Shown here: positions 7,032 to 17,327 of the stretch, piece by piece
Numbering within the stretch: the first letter of the stretch is position 1
Layout of the letters: every line of letters starts with the position of its first letter
From: Pontiellaceae bacterium B12227
GTDB taxonomy: Bacteria > Verrucomicrobiota > Kiritimatiellia > Kiritimatiellales > Pontiellaceae
DNA length: 64,000 nt
Direction: 5' to 3'
Assembly: GCA_029432775.1 (NCBI GenBank)
Contig: JAROAZ010000006.1
Location: 62,001 to 126,000 of the forward strand
The notes under the pieces: generated by a model
The model's database searches: none
What the model was told of the DNA's origin: nothing
What the model saw: only the letters and a program-made list of their open reading frames with translations
Position numbers and translations under genes: made by a program

Positions 7032-9692
7032 ATGATGAAAAAAATATTCATTGGTCTTATCAGTTGCGCTCCTTCAGTGATGTTTGCTGCGGGCGTGCTC
7101 GAAGTCCGGGCTCCGGGCTATCATTTCCAGAATGCGGAATACACCACCAGCCATGTCTTTATTGATGAGATCGCCGGGACGACCGCGGATATTGAAGTCC
7201 TTTTTGACCTCACCGCTTTCAGCAATATCACCGATGTTGAAGTCTTCTCGAACCTGAACCGGCGCGACCTCGCCCGCACCGATAAAAACGGTGATGGCTA
7301 TGCCGACGGCATCGAGCCGATCCCGGGCGGCGACATAACCGATTCCGCCGCAGACACCGATCCGGTGACCGGCCATTATTACATTCCGATCAACATGACC
7401 GACGGCGACACTAACGGCATCTACGAGCTCACTCTCCCCGCCTCGAAGACCGGGGCCTATCGCCTGACCGCACGATTTAAGACAAGCGATTCCATCGAAG
7501 CAAACGGCTATGACCCGAACAGCTGGATCTGGTATGGCCTGCGCGACCACGCCATCGTGGTTTCGCCGGTCGACGCCCGCGACATCCGGCTATATGAAAT
7601 CAATGTGTTTAATATCGATGCCTCGGGCGACACCTTTGCCCAGCGCTCCACCCTCGAAGATCTGCACGATGCCCCCGGCGCAGCCCAGAGCGGCGACGGC
7701 AACTGGAATCTGGACTATCTAAAAGGACTGGGCATGAACTGGCTCTGGTTCCAACCCATCCACCCCAACGGTATCGATGGACGCGAACCCAATGACGGCT
7801 GGGACGGGTCGGGTGCACCCTACGACCCCGGCAGCCCCTATGCCGTTAAAAACTTTTTTGAGGTCAACGAGCTGATGACGGTCAGCTATCACGGCACCAA
7901 CAGCACCGCAGTCAACCGTGCCGCCTCCATGGCCGCATGGTCAAACTTTGTGGTCTCAGCCGACTCCGAAGAGGTCGGCATTATGCTCGACGCTCCGTTT
8001 AACCACACCGCCTTTGATGTCGAACTCGCGCAGCAGGGTGTCGACCTGCTCCAGCCAGACGGCGAAACATGGGATGCATACGACGAAATCCGCAACCGCG
8101 ATGCCCGCTTCTTCTCGCTCGACGGAAACTATGGGAACCGCGCCTCATCCGCAGCCAATATTGCCGCCGGCCCTGACCGCTTTGACTTCGGCAAGTGGAA
8201 CGATGTCAAAGACGTGTTCTTCGGCCGCTACGATGCACTCGTGGAATATGACTCGGAGCCGGAACGCTCTAGCTATACCAGTGAAGGCGACTGGTTTGAC
8301 TGGACCGATTCCGACTGGACGACCCTTGACTTTACACAGGGCGGCCAGCAGTGGAACGTCACCCGCCGGGTCTGGGACTACTTCGCTGAATACGCCATCC
8401 ATTGGCTGGAACAAACCCGTCCGGCGGGCCAGAACCGAAACTCCCTTCCAACCGATGGAAACGCCACCGCACGCTATGCATGGGACAAACAGGGCATCGA
8501 CGGACTGCGCTGCGATTTCGGTCAAGGCCTTCCTCCGCGTTGCTGGGAATACATCATCAACGTCGCCCGCGGCCATAAGTGGAACTTTGTCATGATGAGC
8601 GAGTCGCTCGATGGCGGCGCCGTCACTTACCGCTCCAATCGCCACTTTGACATCCTCAATGAAAATATTGTCTTCCCGCTCAAAAGTGCAACAGACGACA
8701 CCGCCTACCGCAACATCTTCGAGGAGCGTCGCACGGCCTACGGCCAGGGATTGGTACTGATGAACAACACCTCGCACGATGAAGAAACAATGTCTGACCC
8801 GTGGGAGTCAGTGATTCGATCAGCGGCCTGCGGTATGATCGATGGAACCACCATGATCTTCCCCGGACAGGAGCTGGGCATCTCCACTACCTATGGCTAC
8901 AGCCAGTATGAAACCAATTTTGGTAAACAGGTTCCGCACTTCAAACGTTGGAACTCCATGATGCCGATCTGGACCGACACGAACTATGGCAACGACCAGC
9001 TCTTCCCGGTTTACTCCGGGATCCAGAAAGCACGCGCCTCCAGCCCGGCCCTTCAGAGTTCGAACCGATGGTTCCTGGACGGTGACGGCTTTAACAGCAA
9101 CATCTTCGCCTCGGCAAAATATGAAGAAACCAATGCCCTCGCCAACGGCAAGGACGTGGTGATTGCGTTTGCCAACCTTGACCGGAACAATAACCAGGCA
9201 GAAAATTATACAATCCCGCCGGGATTGGCACCGCTGATCGGCATTGAAGATGCGCGATTCTACAACGTGGTGAATATTGCAGCCTACGATGCAGACAGCC
9301 GCAGTACATTCCTATGGGGCAGTCCGAAGACCGGTAGCGAGTTGAAGAGCACCGGCATGTTTGTCTCGCTGAATAAAGTGCCGACCGTTGATGGCGACTG
9401 GGCAACAGCACCGTATGAAGCGCAATACCTGAAACTGGTCGATGTCACGGATCCGCTGGAGGTGGATATCGATGCCATCAACATAACCAATTCTGCTGTG
9501 GCCGTGTCCTGCCCTGCCACGCCCGGCTGGTACTATCATCTGGAAACCCGCACCAACCTGATAGACGGCGCATGGAACACCGTGCAATCCAACGTAAAGG
9601 CCGCGGCAAGCACCATCACCCTGCCGTATGAAGACGGCACAGAACCGGATGCCCGCTATTACCGCGTGAAAGTTTCTTATGTGGAACAATAA
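7032..9692 (+). CDS. Secreted GH13 (alpha-amylase family) enzyme
   Basis: 886 residues. Signal peptide about 1-20 (MMKKIFIGLISCAPSVMFAA). An N-terminal beta domain (about 21-180) includes the calcium-type segment DKNGDGYADGIEP, then the GH13 barrel (about 185-700) begins with RLYEINVFNIDA and WLWFQPIHP. Catalytic residues: nucleophile Asp495 (GLRCDFGQG), acid/base Glu524 (MMSESLDG) and Asp583 (NTSHDEET). A C-terminal beta-sandwich domain of the TxYxL/RYYRV type follows. The exact specificity (amylase, pullulanase-like or maltogenic) cannot be read from the motifs. First gene of an operon with an MFS transporter 30 bases downstream, a GH77 enzyme and a double GH13 protein, so it likely makes maltodextrins that are then imported. 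AAGGTGG at 7016-7022 is the probable ribosome binding site; ATG 7035 is an equally possible start. Confidence 0.87.
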   Translation: MMKKIFIGLISCAPSVMFAAGVLEVRAPGYHFQNAEYTTSHVFIDEIAGTTADIEVLFDLTAFSNITDVEVFSNLNRRDLARTDKNGDGYADGIEPIPGGDITDSAADTDPVTGHYYIPINMTDGDTNGIYELTLPASKTGAYRLTARFKTSDSIEANGYDPNSWIWYGLRDHAIVVSPVDARDIRLYEINVFNIDASGDTFAQRSTLEDLHDAPGAAQSGDGNWNLDYLKGLGMNWLWFQPIHPNGIDGREPNDGWDGSGAPYDPGSPYAVKNFFEVNELMTVSYHGTNSTAVNRAASMAAWSNFVVSADSEEVGIMLDAPFNHTAFDVELAQQGVDLLQPDGETWDAYDEIRNRDARFFSLDGNYGNRASSAANIAAGPDRFDFGKWNDVKDVFFGRYDALVEYDSEPERSSYTSEGDWFDWTDSDWTTLDFTQGGQQWNVTRRVWDYFAEYAIHWLEQTRPAGQNRNSLPTDGNATARYAWDKQGIDGLRCDFGQGLPPRCWEYIINVARGHKWNFVMMSESLDGGAVTYRSNRHFDILNENIVFPLKSATDDTAYRNIFEERRTAYGQGLVLMNNTSHDEETMSDPWESVIRSAACGMIDGTTMIFPGQELGISTTYGYSQYETNFGKQVPHFKRWNSMMPIWTDTNYGNDQLFPVYSGIQKARASSPALQSSNRWFLDGDGFNSNIFASAKYEETNALANGKDVVIAFANLDRNNNQAENYTIPPGLAPLIGIEDARFYNVVNIAAYDADSRSTFLWGSPKTGSELKSTGMFVSLNKVPTVDGDWATAPYEAQYLKLVDVTDPLEVDIDAINITNSAVAVSCPATPGWYYHLETRTNLIDGAWNTVQSNVKAAASTITLPYEDGTEPDARYYRVKVSYVEQ

Positions 9693-9722
9693 ATCTTTGC
9701 CACCGCTGATCGAAGAAAGGAT

Positions 9723-10964
9723 ATGAATATGAGCAACGAAAATGAAAATACAAAAATGAAGATGATCTTCTCCACAGATATTGATGCGAAAAAAGCGATC
9801 TTCATTACATTCATCGCCTTTCTGTTCTGCGGATTCCAGGCAGCTATCTACGGGATGACGACCATGTCGGTTGCCGAGTTTTTCGGTAAAGATTCCTCGC
9901 GGATTGTGTTTTACGACTCGTTCGGCATGTGGGGACAAATCCTGGCGATGGCCACCGGCGGATTTGTCATCTCAAAAATCAAGGGTAAAAACACCTTGCT
10001 GCTCGCCGGCGGCATGATGCTGATCGCATCATCCCTGATCGCCTTATTTCCTGTCCTGCCGATCTACATGTCGATGTCCTTTGTCTGCAACATGGCCATC
10101 GGATTCGTCCTCGTCGCCTGCTACTACATGACTATGGGAACCGTCCGCCGGGAAGGCGAAGGTGAAGGCAAACTCGCCATCATGAATGTATTTTTCAGTG
10201 CCGGCTTCATGATCAGCCCCCTCATCAATGGCTTTGTCATCGATGCCGCCGGTTGGCGTACCGTCTTCGGCCTCATCGCCATCATGTTCATCCTCTTCGT
10301 TATCGTCCTCCTCTTCATGAATATCAGCGAACTCGCCGACAAAGAAATCAGCGACCGCAAAACAGAAAAAGAAGCCGCCAAAGAAAATGCCAGCTTTATG
10401 TCGATCCCTCTCGTACTGACTGCAACTGCGTTCTTTCTTTTCGTCTACGTTGAACAGATCATGAACAACCTCAACCAACCCAGAATGAAAGAGGATCTTG
10501 GGTTCGACATCAAGGTTGTCGGAGCCATGGTCATGACCTATGCCCTCACCCAGATGGTCGGTCGCCTTGTATTCGGCAAATTTCTCCTGCCCAAAGTCAA
10601 AACCCATAAATACATCATTGTCTCCGCCCTCCTGTTCGGTCTTTTCATGGCCCTGTTCCTGAAAGCCTCAACGGTTCCGGCCGTCGTCGGTTTCATGATC
10701 TTCCTCGGCCTGGCCAATTCCTGCATCTACCCGGCCATTGCCGGATACGGTCTGGACCAGATCGGGCACGCCAGCCCCAAAGCCACATCGTTTATCATCA
10801 CCTGCGGTTCCATCGGCATCCCCGTCGGCACGATGATGTCCGGCCTGATTGGTGAACATTTCGGACGGGCAAACGCCATGCTGGTCGGCCCGGTGCTTCT
10901 CGTTGTGGTGGTGCTGTTGATTTATGTTGTTCATAGAACATCAGCAAACAAACCGATCGGGTAA
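9723..10964 (+). CDS. MFS transporter, probable sugar or maltodextrin uptake
   Basis: 413 residues with about 12 hydrophobic segments and a central charged loop (about 205-220, DKEISDRKTEKEAAKEN) that separates the two six-helix halves typical of the major facilitator superfamily. It looks closest to the sugar-porter/TsgA-FucP-like branches; I see no diagnostic substrate motif. The ATG at 9723 is preceded by GAAAGGA. Thirty-base spacings to the GH13 gene upstream and the GH77 gene downstream place it in one operon with starch enzymes, which makes import of maltose or short maltodextrins across the inner membrane the most economical role. Substrate assignment is inference from context. Confidence 0.8.
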   Translation: MNMSNENENTKMKMIFSTDIDAKKAIFITFIAFLFCGFQAAIYGMTTMSVAEFFGKDSSRIVFYDSFGMWGQILAMATGGFVISKIKGKNTLLLAGGMMLIASSLIALFPVLPIYMSMSFVCNMAIGFVLVACYYMTMGTVRREGEGEGKLAIMNVFFSAGFMISPLINGFVIDAAGWRTVFGLIAIMFILFVIVLLFMNISELADKEISDRKTEKEAAKENASFMSIPLVLTATAFFLFVYVEQIMNNLNQPRMKEDLGFDIKVVGAMVMTYALTQMVGRLVFGKFLLPKVKTHKYIIVSALLFGLFMALFLKASTVPAVVGFMIFLGLANSCIYPAIAGYGLDQIGHASPKATSFIITCGSIGIPVGTMMSGLIGEHFGRANAMLVGPVLLVVVVLLIYVVHRTSANKPIG

Positions 10965-10994
10965 CAGGGAATCATCACCAGGAATGATCTGCAT

Positions 10995-13712
10995 ATGAAA
11001 ATCAACTTCAGCATTCACTACAACACAGTCCCCGGTCAGCAGATTTGCATCTGCGGTCCGGCTCAATCGCTGGGAACCGGGGACGTTTCCGAAGCCCCGA
11101 AGCTCACCTATCAAAAGGGTGGCACCTGGACTATTACATTAGACATCCCGGCGAATACCAGACAGCTGGACTACCAGTATGGATTACTCGATGATCATGG
11201 AAACCGTGTCAAGGAATGGGGTGACGGGAGAACGATTCAACTTTCAGAACTGAATGCGCCGATCATTTTTGTAAAGGATCACTGGCGCTCTCCCTCCAGC
11301 GAAGAGCGCATCATGTACAACTCCTGTTTTAAAGAGGTTCTCCTGAAACCGAATGTAGATCTCGGCGCTCCCTGTCCTAAAGCAAAGCAGTCGTTGCAGT
11401 TTAAAATACAGGTTCCGCGCATTGGACATCGCTATCAGATTTGTGTACTGGGCAATCAGGCTGCATTAGGGAACTGGGACAAAACAAAACCGCTGTTGCT
11501 TTCCTGTGGAACTGATTTCCCGGAATGGGCCGGTTCAGTCAATGCGGCGAACCTAACACTGCCCATCCTTTATAAATATGGCATTTATGACACTGAGCAG
11601 AAAACAGTCGTAACGATTGAAGACGGGTTCGACCGGGAAATTGATGCGCTGCCGGAAAATAAACCCGTATATTGTTCGATTCAATCCGACGAATCCTTCC
11701 GCTATCCACTGGGCAACTGGAAAGGAGCGGGAGTCGCCGTTCCGGTGTTTTCATTGCGAAGTGAAAACAGTTCCGGCATCGGAGACTTTGGCGACCTGAT
11801 CGACTTTGTGGACTGGGCCAAACAGGTCGGCATGAAAATGGTCCAGTTGCTCCCTCTGAATGAAACCGTTGCCTCCCATAACTGGCTCGACTCGTATCCC
11901 TACAAATCGATCTCGGTCATGGCGCTGCATCCCATTTATCTGAACCTGCAGAAATTGGGAAAGCTGCAAGACGAAACGCAGATGGAGGAAGTGACGGCCC
12001 GGCTGAAGGAACTGAATGCGGAACCCCACGTAAATTTCCCGGAAGTGCACCGCGTCAAGTCCCACTACTACAAACTGATTTTCGACCAGGACAAAGGCGC
12101 ATTCTTCGACAGCAAATCCTACCAGGCCTTCTTCCGAAAAAACAGGGACTGGCTGGTTCCGTATGCCGCTTATGCCTACCTGAGGGATCGGATGAAAACG
12201 CCGGATTTCAGGGAGTGGAAGGAATACAGCACATACAATCAGGAGGCCATCGAGCAACTATGCGGTACGGAATCCAAAGCATGGGATGACATCGCCGTTC
12301 ATTACTTCATCCAATACCATCTGGATAAACAATTACGCGAGGCTTCAGCATATGCCCGCAACCATGGAATCGTACTGAAAGGGGATATTCCGATTGGCAT
12401 CAGCCCCGACAGCGTTGAAGCCTGGACCGAGCCGCACCTGTTTAACCTTGGAGCACAAGCCGGTGCTCCGCCGGACGATTTTGCAATTAAAGGTCAGAAC
12501 TGGGGCTTCCCTACCTACAACTGGGAAGTCATGGCCGCCGAGGATTTTTCGTGGTGGAAAAAGCGCCTGCATCACATGGGGACCTATTTTGATGCCTACC
12601 GGATCGATCACATTCTTGGTTTCTTCCGAATCTGGGAAATTCCACTCGATGCGGTAGAGGGCGTGCTCGGATATTTCAAACCCGCCCTGCCCATGACGGC
12701 GGAGGAAATCAAACGGTTCGGAGTGGACTTCAATGCGGACCGGATGGCGAAACCCTACATCCGCCGGCATGAGCTGCAGCACCTCTTCGGCGCAGAAACC
12801 GATGATGTAACGCACCGGTTTCTAGAGGAAACAAAGACCGGCGAATATCGAATGAAAAAGGCGTTCGATTCGCAACTCAAAGTAAACCGGCATTTCCTTA
12901 ACGGTATCGAGGAAGAAGACCTGACGGCTTCGAATCGAAAAATCAGAGATGGCCTGTTCGATCTCATAGCAAACGTGTTGTTCGTTCAGACCGGCCCGGA
13001 TGAATGGCACCCAAGAATTTCTCTTCACTTCACCTCGTCATATGCAACGCTGAATGATCACACAAAGAATCGGCTCAAAGAACTGTACATCCATTTCTTT
13101 TATAAACGGCACGATGACTTCTGGTATCACAAAGCCATGGAAAAACTGCCGGCAATCCTATCGGCCAGCGATATGCTGGTTTGTGGAGAGGACCTCGGTA
13201 TGGTTCCGGATTGCGTCCCCCCCGTCATGCATCAACTCGATATATTAAGCCTTGAGATTCAGCGCATGCCGAAAGACCCGCGGGTTGAATATGCCAATCC
13301 CGCCGATGCACCCTATCTCTCCGTCTGCACAACCTCCACACACGACATGCCGACTATTCGGGGCTGGTGGGAGGCAGACCGGAAAGCCACTCAGGAGTTT
13401 TATAACAACGAACTGGGCAATCCGGGAGGAGCCCCCTATTTTGCCGAACCCTGGGTCTGCAAGCAGATTATTGCTCAACACCTTTATTCCCCTGCGATGT
13501 GGACCACCTTCCCCATCCAGGATCTAATGGCCATGGATGGCGAACTCCGATGGGACGAGACACACGAGGAACAGATTAACCAGCCGAGCAATGTGCGGCA
13601 TCAATGGAGGTACCGAATGCATCAGAGTATCGACACCTTGAAACAGGCGTCCGGTTTCAATCAATCCCTCTCAGCCTTGATCAGCGAATCGGGCAGAAAC
13701 TCCGATTACTGA
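10995..13712 (+). CDS. malQ: 4-alpha-glucanotransferase, GH77 with two N-terminal CBM20-like domains
   Basis: 905 residues, no signal peptide, so cytoplasmic. Two starch-binding CBM20-like modules come first (about 1-105 and 130-235; the second has YQICVLGNQAALGNWDKTK), then a GH77 amylomaltase domain (about 245-890). Catalytic residues: Asp538 in AYRIDHILGFFR, Glu732 in VCGEDLGMVP and Asp784 in TSTHDMPTIRGWW. The tandem-CBM20 plus GH77 arrangement is that of DPE2-type enzymes of plants and some bacteria, which act on maltose and heteroglycans by transferring glucosyl units. It belongs to the amylase-MFS operon and would disproportionate imported maltodextrins. MalQ is the generic symbol; DPE2-like describes the architecture better. 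Confidence 0.9.
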   Translation: MKINFSIHYNTVPGQQICICGPAQSLGTGDVSEAPKLTYQKGGTWTITLDIPANTRQLDYQYGLLDDHGNRVKEWGDGRTIQLSELNAPIIFVKDHWRSPSSEERIMYNSCFKEVLLKPNVDLGAPCPKAKQSLQFKIQVPRIGHRYQICVLGNQAALGNWDKTKPLLLSCGTDFPEWAGSVNAANLTLPILYKYGIYDTEQKTVVTIEDGFDREIDALPENKPVYCSIQSDESFRYPLGNWKGAGVAVPVFSLRSENSSGIGDFGDLIDFVDWAKQVGMKMVQLLPLNETVASHNWLDSYPYKSISVMALHPIYLNLQKLGKLQDETQMEEVTARLKELNAEPHVNFPEVHRVKSHYYKLIFDQDKGAFFDSKSYQAFFRKNRDWLVPYAAYAYLRDRMKTPDFREWKEYSTYNQEAIEQLCGTESKAWDDIAVHYFIQYHLDKQLREASAYARNHGIVLKGDIPIGISPDSVEAWTEPHLFNLGAQAGAPPDDFAIKGQNWGFPTYNWEVMAAEDFSWWKKRLHHMGTYFDAYRIDHILGFFRIWEIPLDAVEGVLGYFKPALPMTAEEIKRFGVDFNADRMAKPYIRRHELQHLFGAETDDVTHRFLEETKTGEYRMKKAFDSQLKVNRHFLNGIEEEDLTASNRKIRDGLFDLIANVLFVQTGPDEWHPRISLHFTSSYATLNDHTKNRLKELYIHFFYKRHDDFWYHKAMEKLPAILSASDMLVCGEDLGMVPDCVPPVMHQLDILSLEIQRMPKDPRVEYANPADAPYLSVCTTSTHDMPTIRGWWEADRKATQEFYNNELGNPGGAPYFAEPWVCKQIIAQHLYSPAMWTTFPIQDLMAMDGELRWDETHEEQINQPSNVRHQWRYRMHQSIDTLKQASGFNQSLSALISESGRNSDY

Positions 13713-13737
13713 TCGTCAGATAAAAGGAACTAAAGCA

Positions 13738-16700
13738 ATGGAAATACCATTTTCACCACCCGCTTCGCTAGAGACACAGAGACACAGAGGCTTGCTTTCT
13801 CCGTACCTCCGTGCCTCTGTGGTGAAAAAAGTCATGTCACTCCTTGGCCTAGGTCTTGTTCTGACCGGTGGAGTTTCGGCGCGCGACTGGATCGACCGGG
13901 CATGGAAAGGCGACGTCATCTATTTTGTGATGACCGACCGCTTCAGCGATGGTGATCCGGAGAATAATATTCCAGAGGGTTCCGATCCTGCGTTGTACGA
14001 TGCTGCGCAACAGAACATCAACCTCTACCACGGCGGCGACTTCCGGGGATTGGAAAATGCGCTGACCGACGGATATTTTACAGACCTTGGAATCAGTGCC
14101 ATCTGGATTACGCCGCCGGTGCGCAACGCCTGGATGTCGCAGCACGACCTCGGCGGCAGCAAGAGCGGCTACCACGGCTATTGGACCCAGGACTTCCGCG
14201 ACATTGATCCGCACCTGACGAGCCGAACCGACTTGGCCGGCAAACCCTACCCCGCCGGCACTGCGGGCCGGCTCCAGCACTACAAAGACCTCATCGACCT
14301 CGCCCATTCAAAAGAGATCAAGGTGGTACAGGACATCGTCTGCAATCACATTGGCCCTCTCTTCTACTATGACCTCGACAGGAATGGAGCACATGAAAAC
14401 AACATCGATGAGTGGCAGCCGCCCTACCTCCCGGATGGAACCTATCGGGATGCCGCACGCTGGGCAAACGAGCCGCAGTGGAACGTGGGAAAACCCGACG
14501 ATTTTTTCCAATCATTGGAACTCTACTGGGCCAGGGGCTTCAGCCCGGACAGTCTGGGGAAAAGCGATGGAGAGGAACAGCGGTGCGACTTCTTTTCGTT
14601 GCGCGCACTCAATACAGAGCCGGAGGCCGCGCACTTCGACCGGCTCGTCGATGAGTTTGTCGACATCTACCATTTCTACATTGATGAAATGGGCGTAGAC
14701 GGCCTGCGCATCGATACGGTCAAGCATGTGCACAAAGACTTCTGGAACGCCTTTACCTCCCGCCTGCGCGAGCGGCTGGGCCCGGACTCCGACAAGCTGC
14801 TCCTATTCGGCGAGGTGTATGGCAACTCCATTGAAGACATAAATTACTATGCCGACAGTCTCGATTCCCTGCTCAACTTCCAGTTCACCTGGGCTGTGCG
14901 CGATGTGTTGCGGCAGGATAACCGGGGCGATGTTAAACAGCTCGCTCGCTTTATCGAACGAATGAATAACGAAGTAAAAACCACGGGCAACTATGACGCC
15001 AAGGCCATGCGCCTCAACTCCGTCAACTTCATCGGCAACCACGACGGACTGAATCGCTTTCTGGTGAATGGAATCAGCGAAGCGAATCATGATCTGGCCC
15101 TCGCAACTCTACTGACCTTCGAGGGCATCCCCTGTCTCTACTATGGTTCCGAACTCGCGATCCGCGATGATCAGGTTGACCGGCACAGGGAGAGCGAAAC
15201 CGGGCGGGCCACGTTGTTTGACAATCAGGGCAGGCGCACCTTTGAACAGCGCAAATCCAACCCACACTTCAAAATGATTTCTGAACTGATTACCCTGCGC
15301 AAGCAGCTGCCCGCACTGGTCGATGGCGATATCAACGTATATCCGCTGAACAAAGACGGGGTGCTGGCCTACCGGCGCGGCAATGCGTTAGTCGTGTTCA
15401 ATGCAGGTGATCAGCCAAAGCAGTTTTACATTCCCGCCACAACCCTGCTCTATTCAAACGGAATAGTCGAAAACTCGAAACCAGACAGACCATGCACGGT
15501 TCCTGCAAAAACCCTGCAGGTCTACCGCATGGAGGAGAAAACAACTATGCAATCGGCAACCGGGGGCAAAGCGGTCATTTATCAGGTTTTCACGCGCCTT
15601 TTCGGCAACCGCAACACCACCAACAAACCATGGGGCACCATCGAAGAAAACGGCGTTGGAAAATTCAACGACTTTACCGATACCGCGCTGGAAGGCATCA
15701 AGGAATTCGGCACCACCCACATCTGGTATACCGGTGTGCCGCACCATGCCGTCGTGCGTGACTACACCGGCTTTGGCATTTCAAACGACGATCCCGACGT
15801 GGTCAAAGGTCGCGCCGGCTCGCCTTACGCCGTGAAGGACTATTACAACGTAAATCCCGACCTGGCCGCAAACCCGGCAAAGCGATTCGAAGAATTCCAA
15901 GCACTCATCGACCGAACTCATCAGCACGGCATGAAGGTGATCATCGATATTGTCCCGAACCATGTGGCCCGCGCCTACTACTCCACCACACGGCCCGGCT
16001 GCGATTTCGGCATTCATGATGACACGGACAAAGAGTATCAGCGCAATAACAACTTCTACTACATCGTCGACGAATCCTTCCGCGTGCCGGAAGGCGAGGT
16101 TCCTTTGAATGGCGAAGCGCATCCACTGGCCGACGGCCACTTCGACGAAACCCCGGCCAAATGGACCGGAAACGGTTCACGGCTCGCACAGCCAAACCCG
16201 AATGACTGGTATGAAACCGTCAAGGTAAACTACGGCGTCCGCCCCGATGGAACACACGACTTCCCGGCCCTGCCCGAATCGCTGCGCGGTGCCTCGTTTA
16301 AAGAACACGCCGATTTCTGGGCCGACAAAGAGGTGCCTGACTCGTGGATCAAGTTTCGCGACATCGCCCTCTACTGGCTCGACTACGGCGTCGACGGATT
16401 CCGCTTCGATATGGCCGAAATGGTGCCGGTCGAATTCTGGAGCTACATGAATTCCTCCATCAAAATGGAGAAAGCCAAAGCATTCTGTCTGGCCGAAGTC
16501 TATAACCGCAATCTCTACCGCAACTATATCCAGCTCGGCCTGATGGACGCGCTGTATGACAAGGTCGATTTCTACGACACCACCAAACGGATCATGCAGG
16601 GTCGCGCCCCTGCCTCCGACCTGCTTCCAATCATTGGAAGTCTCAGCGACATCGATCCGCACATGCTCCACTTTCTCGAAAACCACGATGAACAGCGTAT

Positions 16701-17316
16701 TGCCTGCCCCGACTTTGCCGGTGATTCCGTTCTGGGTAAACCGGCTATGACCGTATCCGCGCTGGCGGGTCGCGGCCCGACGCTGCTCTACTTTGCGCAG
16801 GCCCTCGGCGAACCGGCCGACCGGGATGCCGGCTACGGCAAAGCCACACGCACCACGATCTTCGATTACTGGGGACTGGAAAACCTGAAGCGCTGGGCGA
16901 ACGATGGAGCCTACGACGGCGGGCAGCTGACCGAAGCCGAAAAATCACTGCGAAAGCACTACACCACCCTGCTCTCCTTCAGCGCCGAAAACCCGGCCTT
17001 CAACGGGAGCTACCAGGATCTGCACCGCCACAACCTGGCCGAGACGAAGAACTACAGCGAAAAACTCTTTTCCTTCGCCCGCTGGTCCGGCGGTTCAAAA
17101 GTCGTGGTGTTAGCCAGCTTTGACCGCACACAGTCAGCCGAACTTCAACTGAAGCTGCCACCAGACCTCATTCAAGAATGGCAGCTTCAGGATGGAGACT
17201 ACCAACTGAAAAATATCTTCAACGACTCCCCCACCACGCTCACCGTCAGAAACGGAAGAGGCTTCATCCGCACCGAACTAAATCCATTGGAGTCGCAGGT
17301 GTTTCTGCTGCAGTAG
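13738..17316 (+). CDS. Double GH13 protein: two alpha-amylase-family catalytic domains in one chain
   Basis: 1192 residues. A signal segment around residues 33-48 (MSLLGLGLVLTGGVSA) is preceded by an unusually long n-region encoded by a heptamer inverted repeat. First GH13 domain (about 49-600): QDIVCNH, Asp326 (LRIDTVKH), Glu359 (LFGEVYG), Asp436 (IGNHDG). Second GH13 domain (about 610-1190): IDIVPNH, Asp891 (FRFDMAEM), Glu920 (CLAEVYN), Asp984 (LENHDEQ). Both catalytic triads are intact. Between them, GGAGGAG at 15531-15537 stands 9 bases before ATG 15547 (Met604), a good internal ribosome binding site, so the second half may once have been, or may still be, translated separately. Last gene of the operon; AAAGGA precedes ATG 13738. 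Strict palindromes at 14506 and 16625. Confidence 0.88.
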   Translation: MEIPFSPPASLETQRHRGLLSPYLRASVVKKVMSLLGLGLVLTGGVSARDWIDRAWKGDVIYFVMTDRFSDGDPENNIPEGSDPALYDAAQQNINLYHGGDFRGLENALTDGYFTDLGISAIWITPPVRNAWMSQHDLGGSKSGYHGYWTQDFRDIDPHLTSRTDLAGKPYPAGTAGRLQHYKDLIDLAHSKEIKVVQDIVCNHIGPLFYYDLDRNGAHENNIDEWQPPYLPDGTYRDAARWANEPQWNVGKPDDFFQSLELYWARGFSPDSLGKSDGEEQRCDFFSLRALNTEPEAAHFDRLVDEFVDIYHFYIDEMGVDGLRIDTVKHVHKDFWNAFTSRLRERLGPDSDKLLLFGEVYGNSIEDINYYADSLDSLLNFQFTWAVRDVLRQDNRGDVKQLARFIERMNNEVKTTGNYDAKAMRLNSVNFIGNHDGLNRFLVNGISEANHDLALATLLTFEGIPCLYYGSELAIRDDQVDRHRESETGRATLFDNQGRRTFEQRKSNPHFKMISELITLRKQLPALVDGDINVYPLNKDGVLAYRRGNALVVFNAGDQPKQFYIPATTLLYSNGIVENSKPDRPCTVPAKTLQVYRMEEKTTMQSATGGKAVIYQVFTRLFGNRNTTNKPWGTIEENGVGKFNDFTDTALEGIKEFGTTHIWYTGVPHHAVVRDYTGFGISNDDPDVVKGRAGSPYAVKDYYNVNPDLAANPAKRFEEFQALIDRTHQHGMKVIIDIVPNHVARAYYSTTRPGCDFGIHDDTDKEYQRNNNFYYIVDESFRVPEGEVPLNGEAHPLADGHFDETPAKWTGNGSRLAQPNPNDWYETVKVNYGVRPDGTHDFPALPESLRGASFKEHADFWADKEVPDSWIKFRDIALYWLDYGVDGFRFDMAEMVPVEFWSYMNSSIKMEKAKAFCLAEVYNRNLYRNYIQLGLMDALYDKVDFYDTTKRIMQGRAPASDLLPIIGSLSDIDPHMLHFLENHDEQRIACPDFAGDSVLGKPAMTVSALAGRGPTLLYFAQALGEPADRDAGYGKATRTTIFDYWGLENLKRWANDGAYDGGQLTEAEKSLRKHYTTLLSFSAENPAFNGSYQDLHRHNLAETKNYSEKLFSFARWSGGSKVVVLASFDRTQSAELQLKLPPDLIQEWQLQDGDYQLKNIFNDSPTTLTVRNGRGFIRTELNPLESQVFLLQ
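13751..13827. repeat. Heptamer inverted repeat, family A variant, inside a coding start
   Basis: The TTTCACCAC/GTGGTGAAA outer arms enclose ACAGAG-type heptamers and their complement. It lies within the first 30 codons of the double GH13 gene and stays in frame, lengthening the region before the signal sequence. Confidence 0.75.
14506..14520. repeat. TTCCAANNNTTGGAA palindrome
   Basis: TTCCAATCATTGGAA within the first GH13 domain of the double amylase (encodes FQSLE). Confidence 0.85.
16625..16639. repeat. TTCCAANNNTTGGAA palindrome
   Basis: TTCCAATCATTGGAA within the second GH13 domain (encodes LPIIGS). Confidence 0.85.
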
Positions 17317-17327
17317 AACAACCCGGT

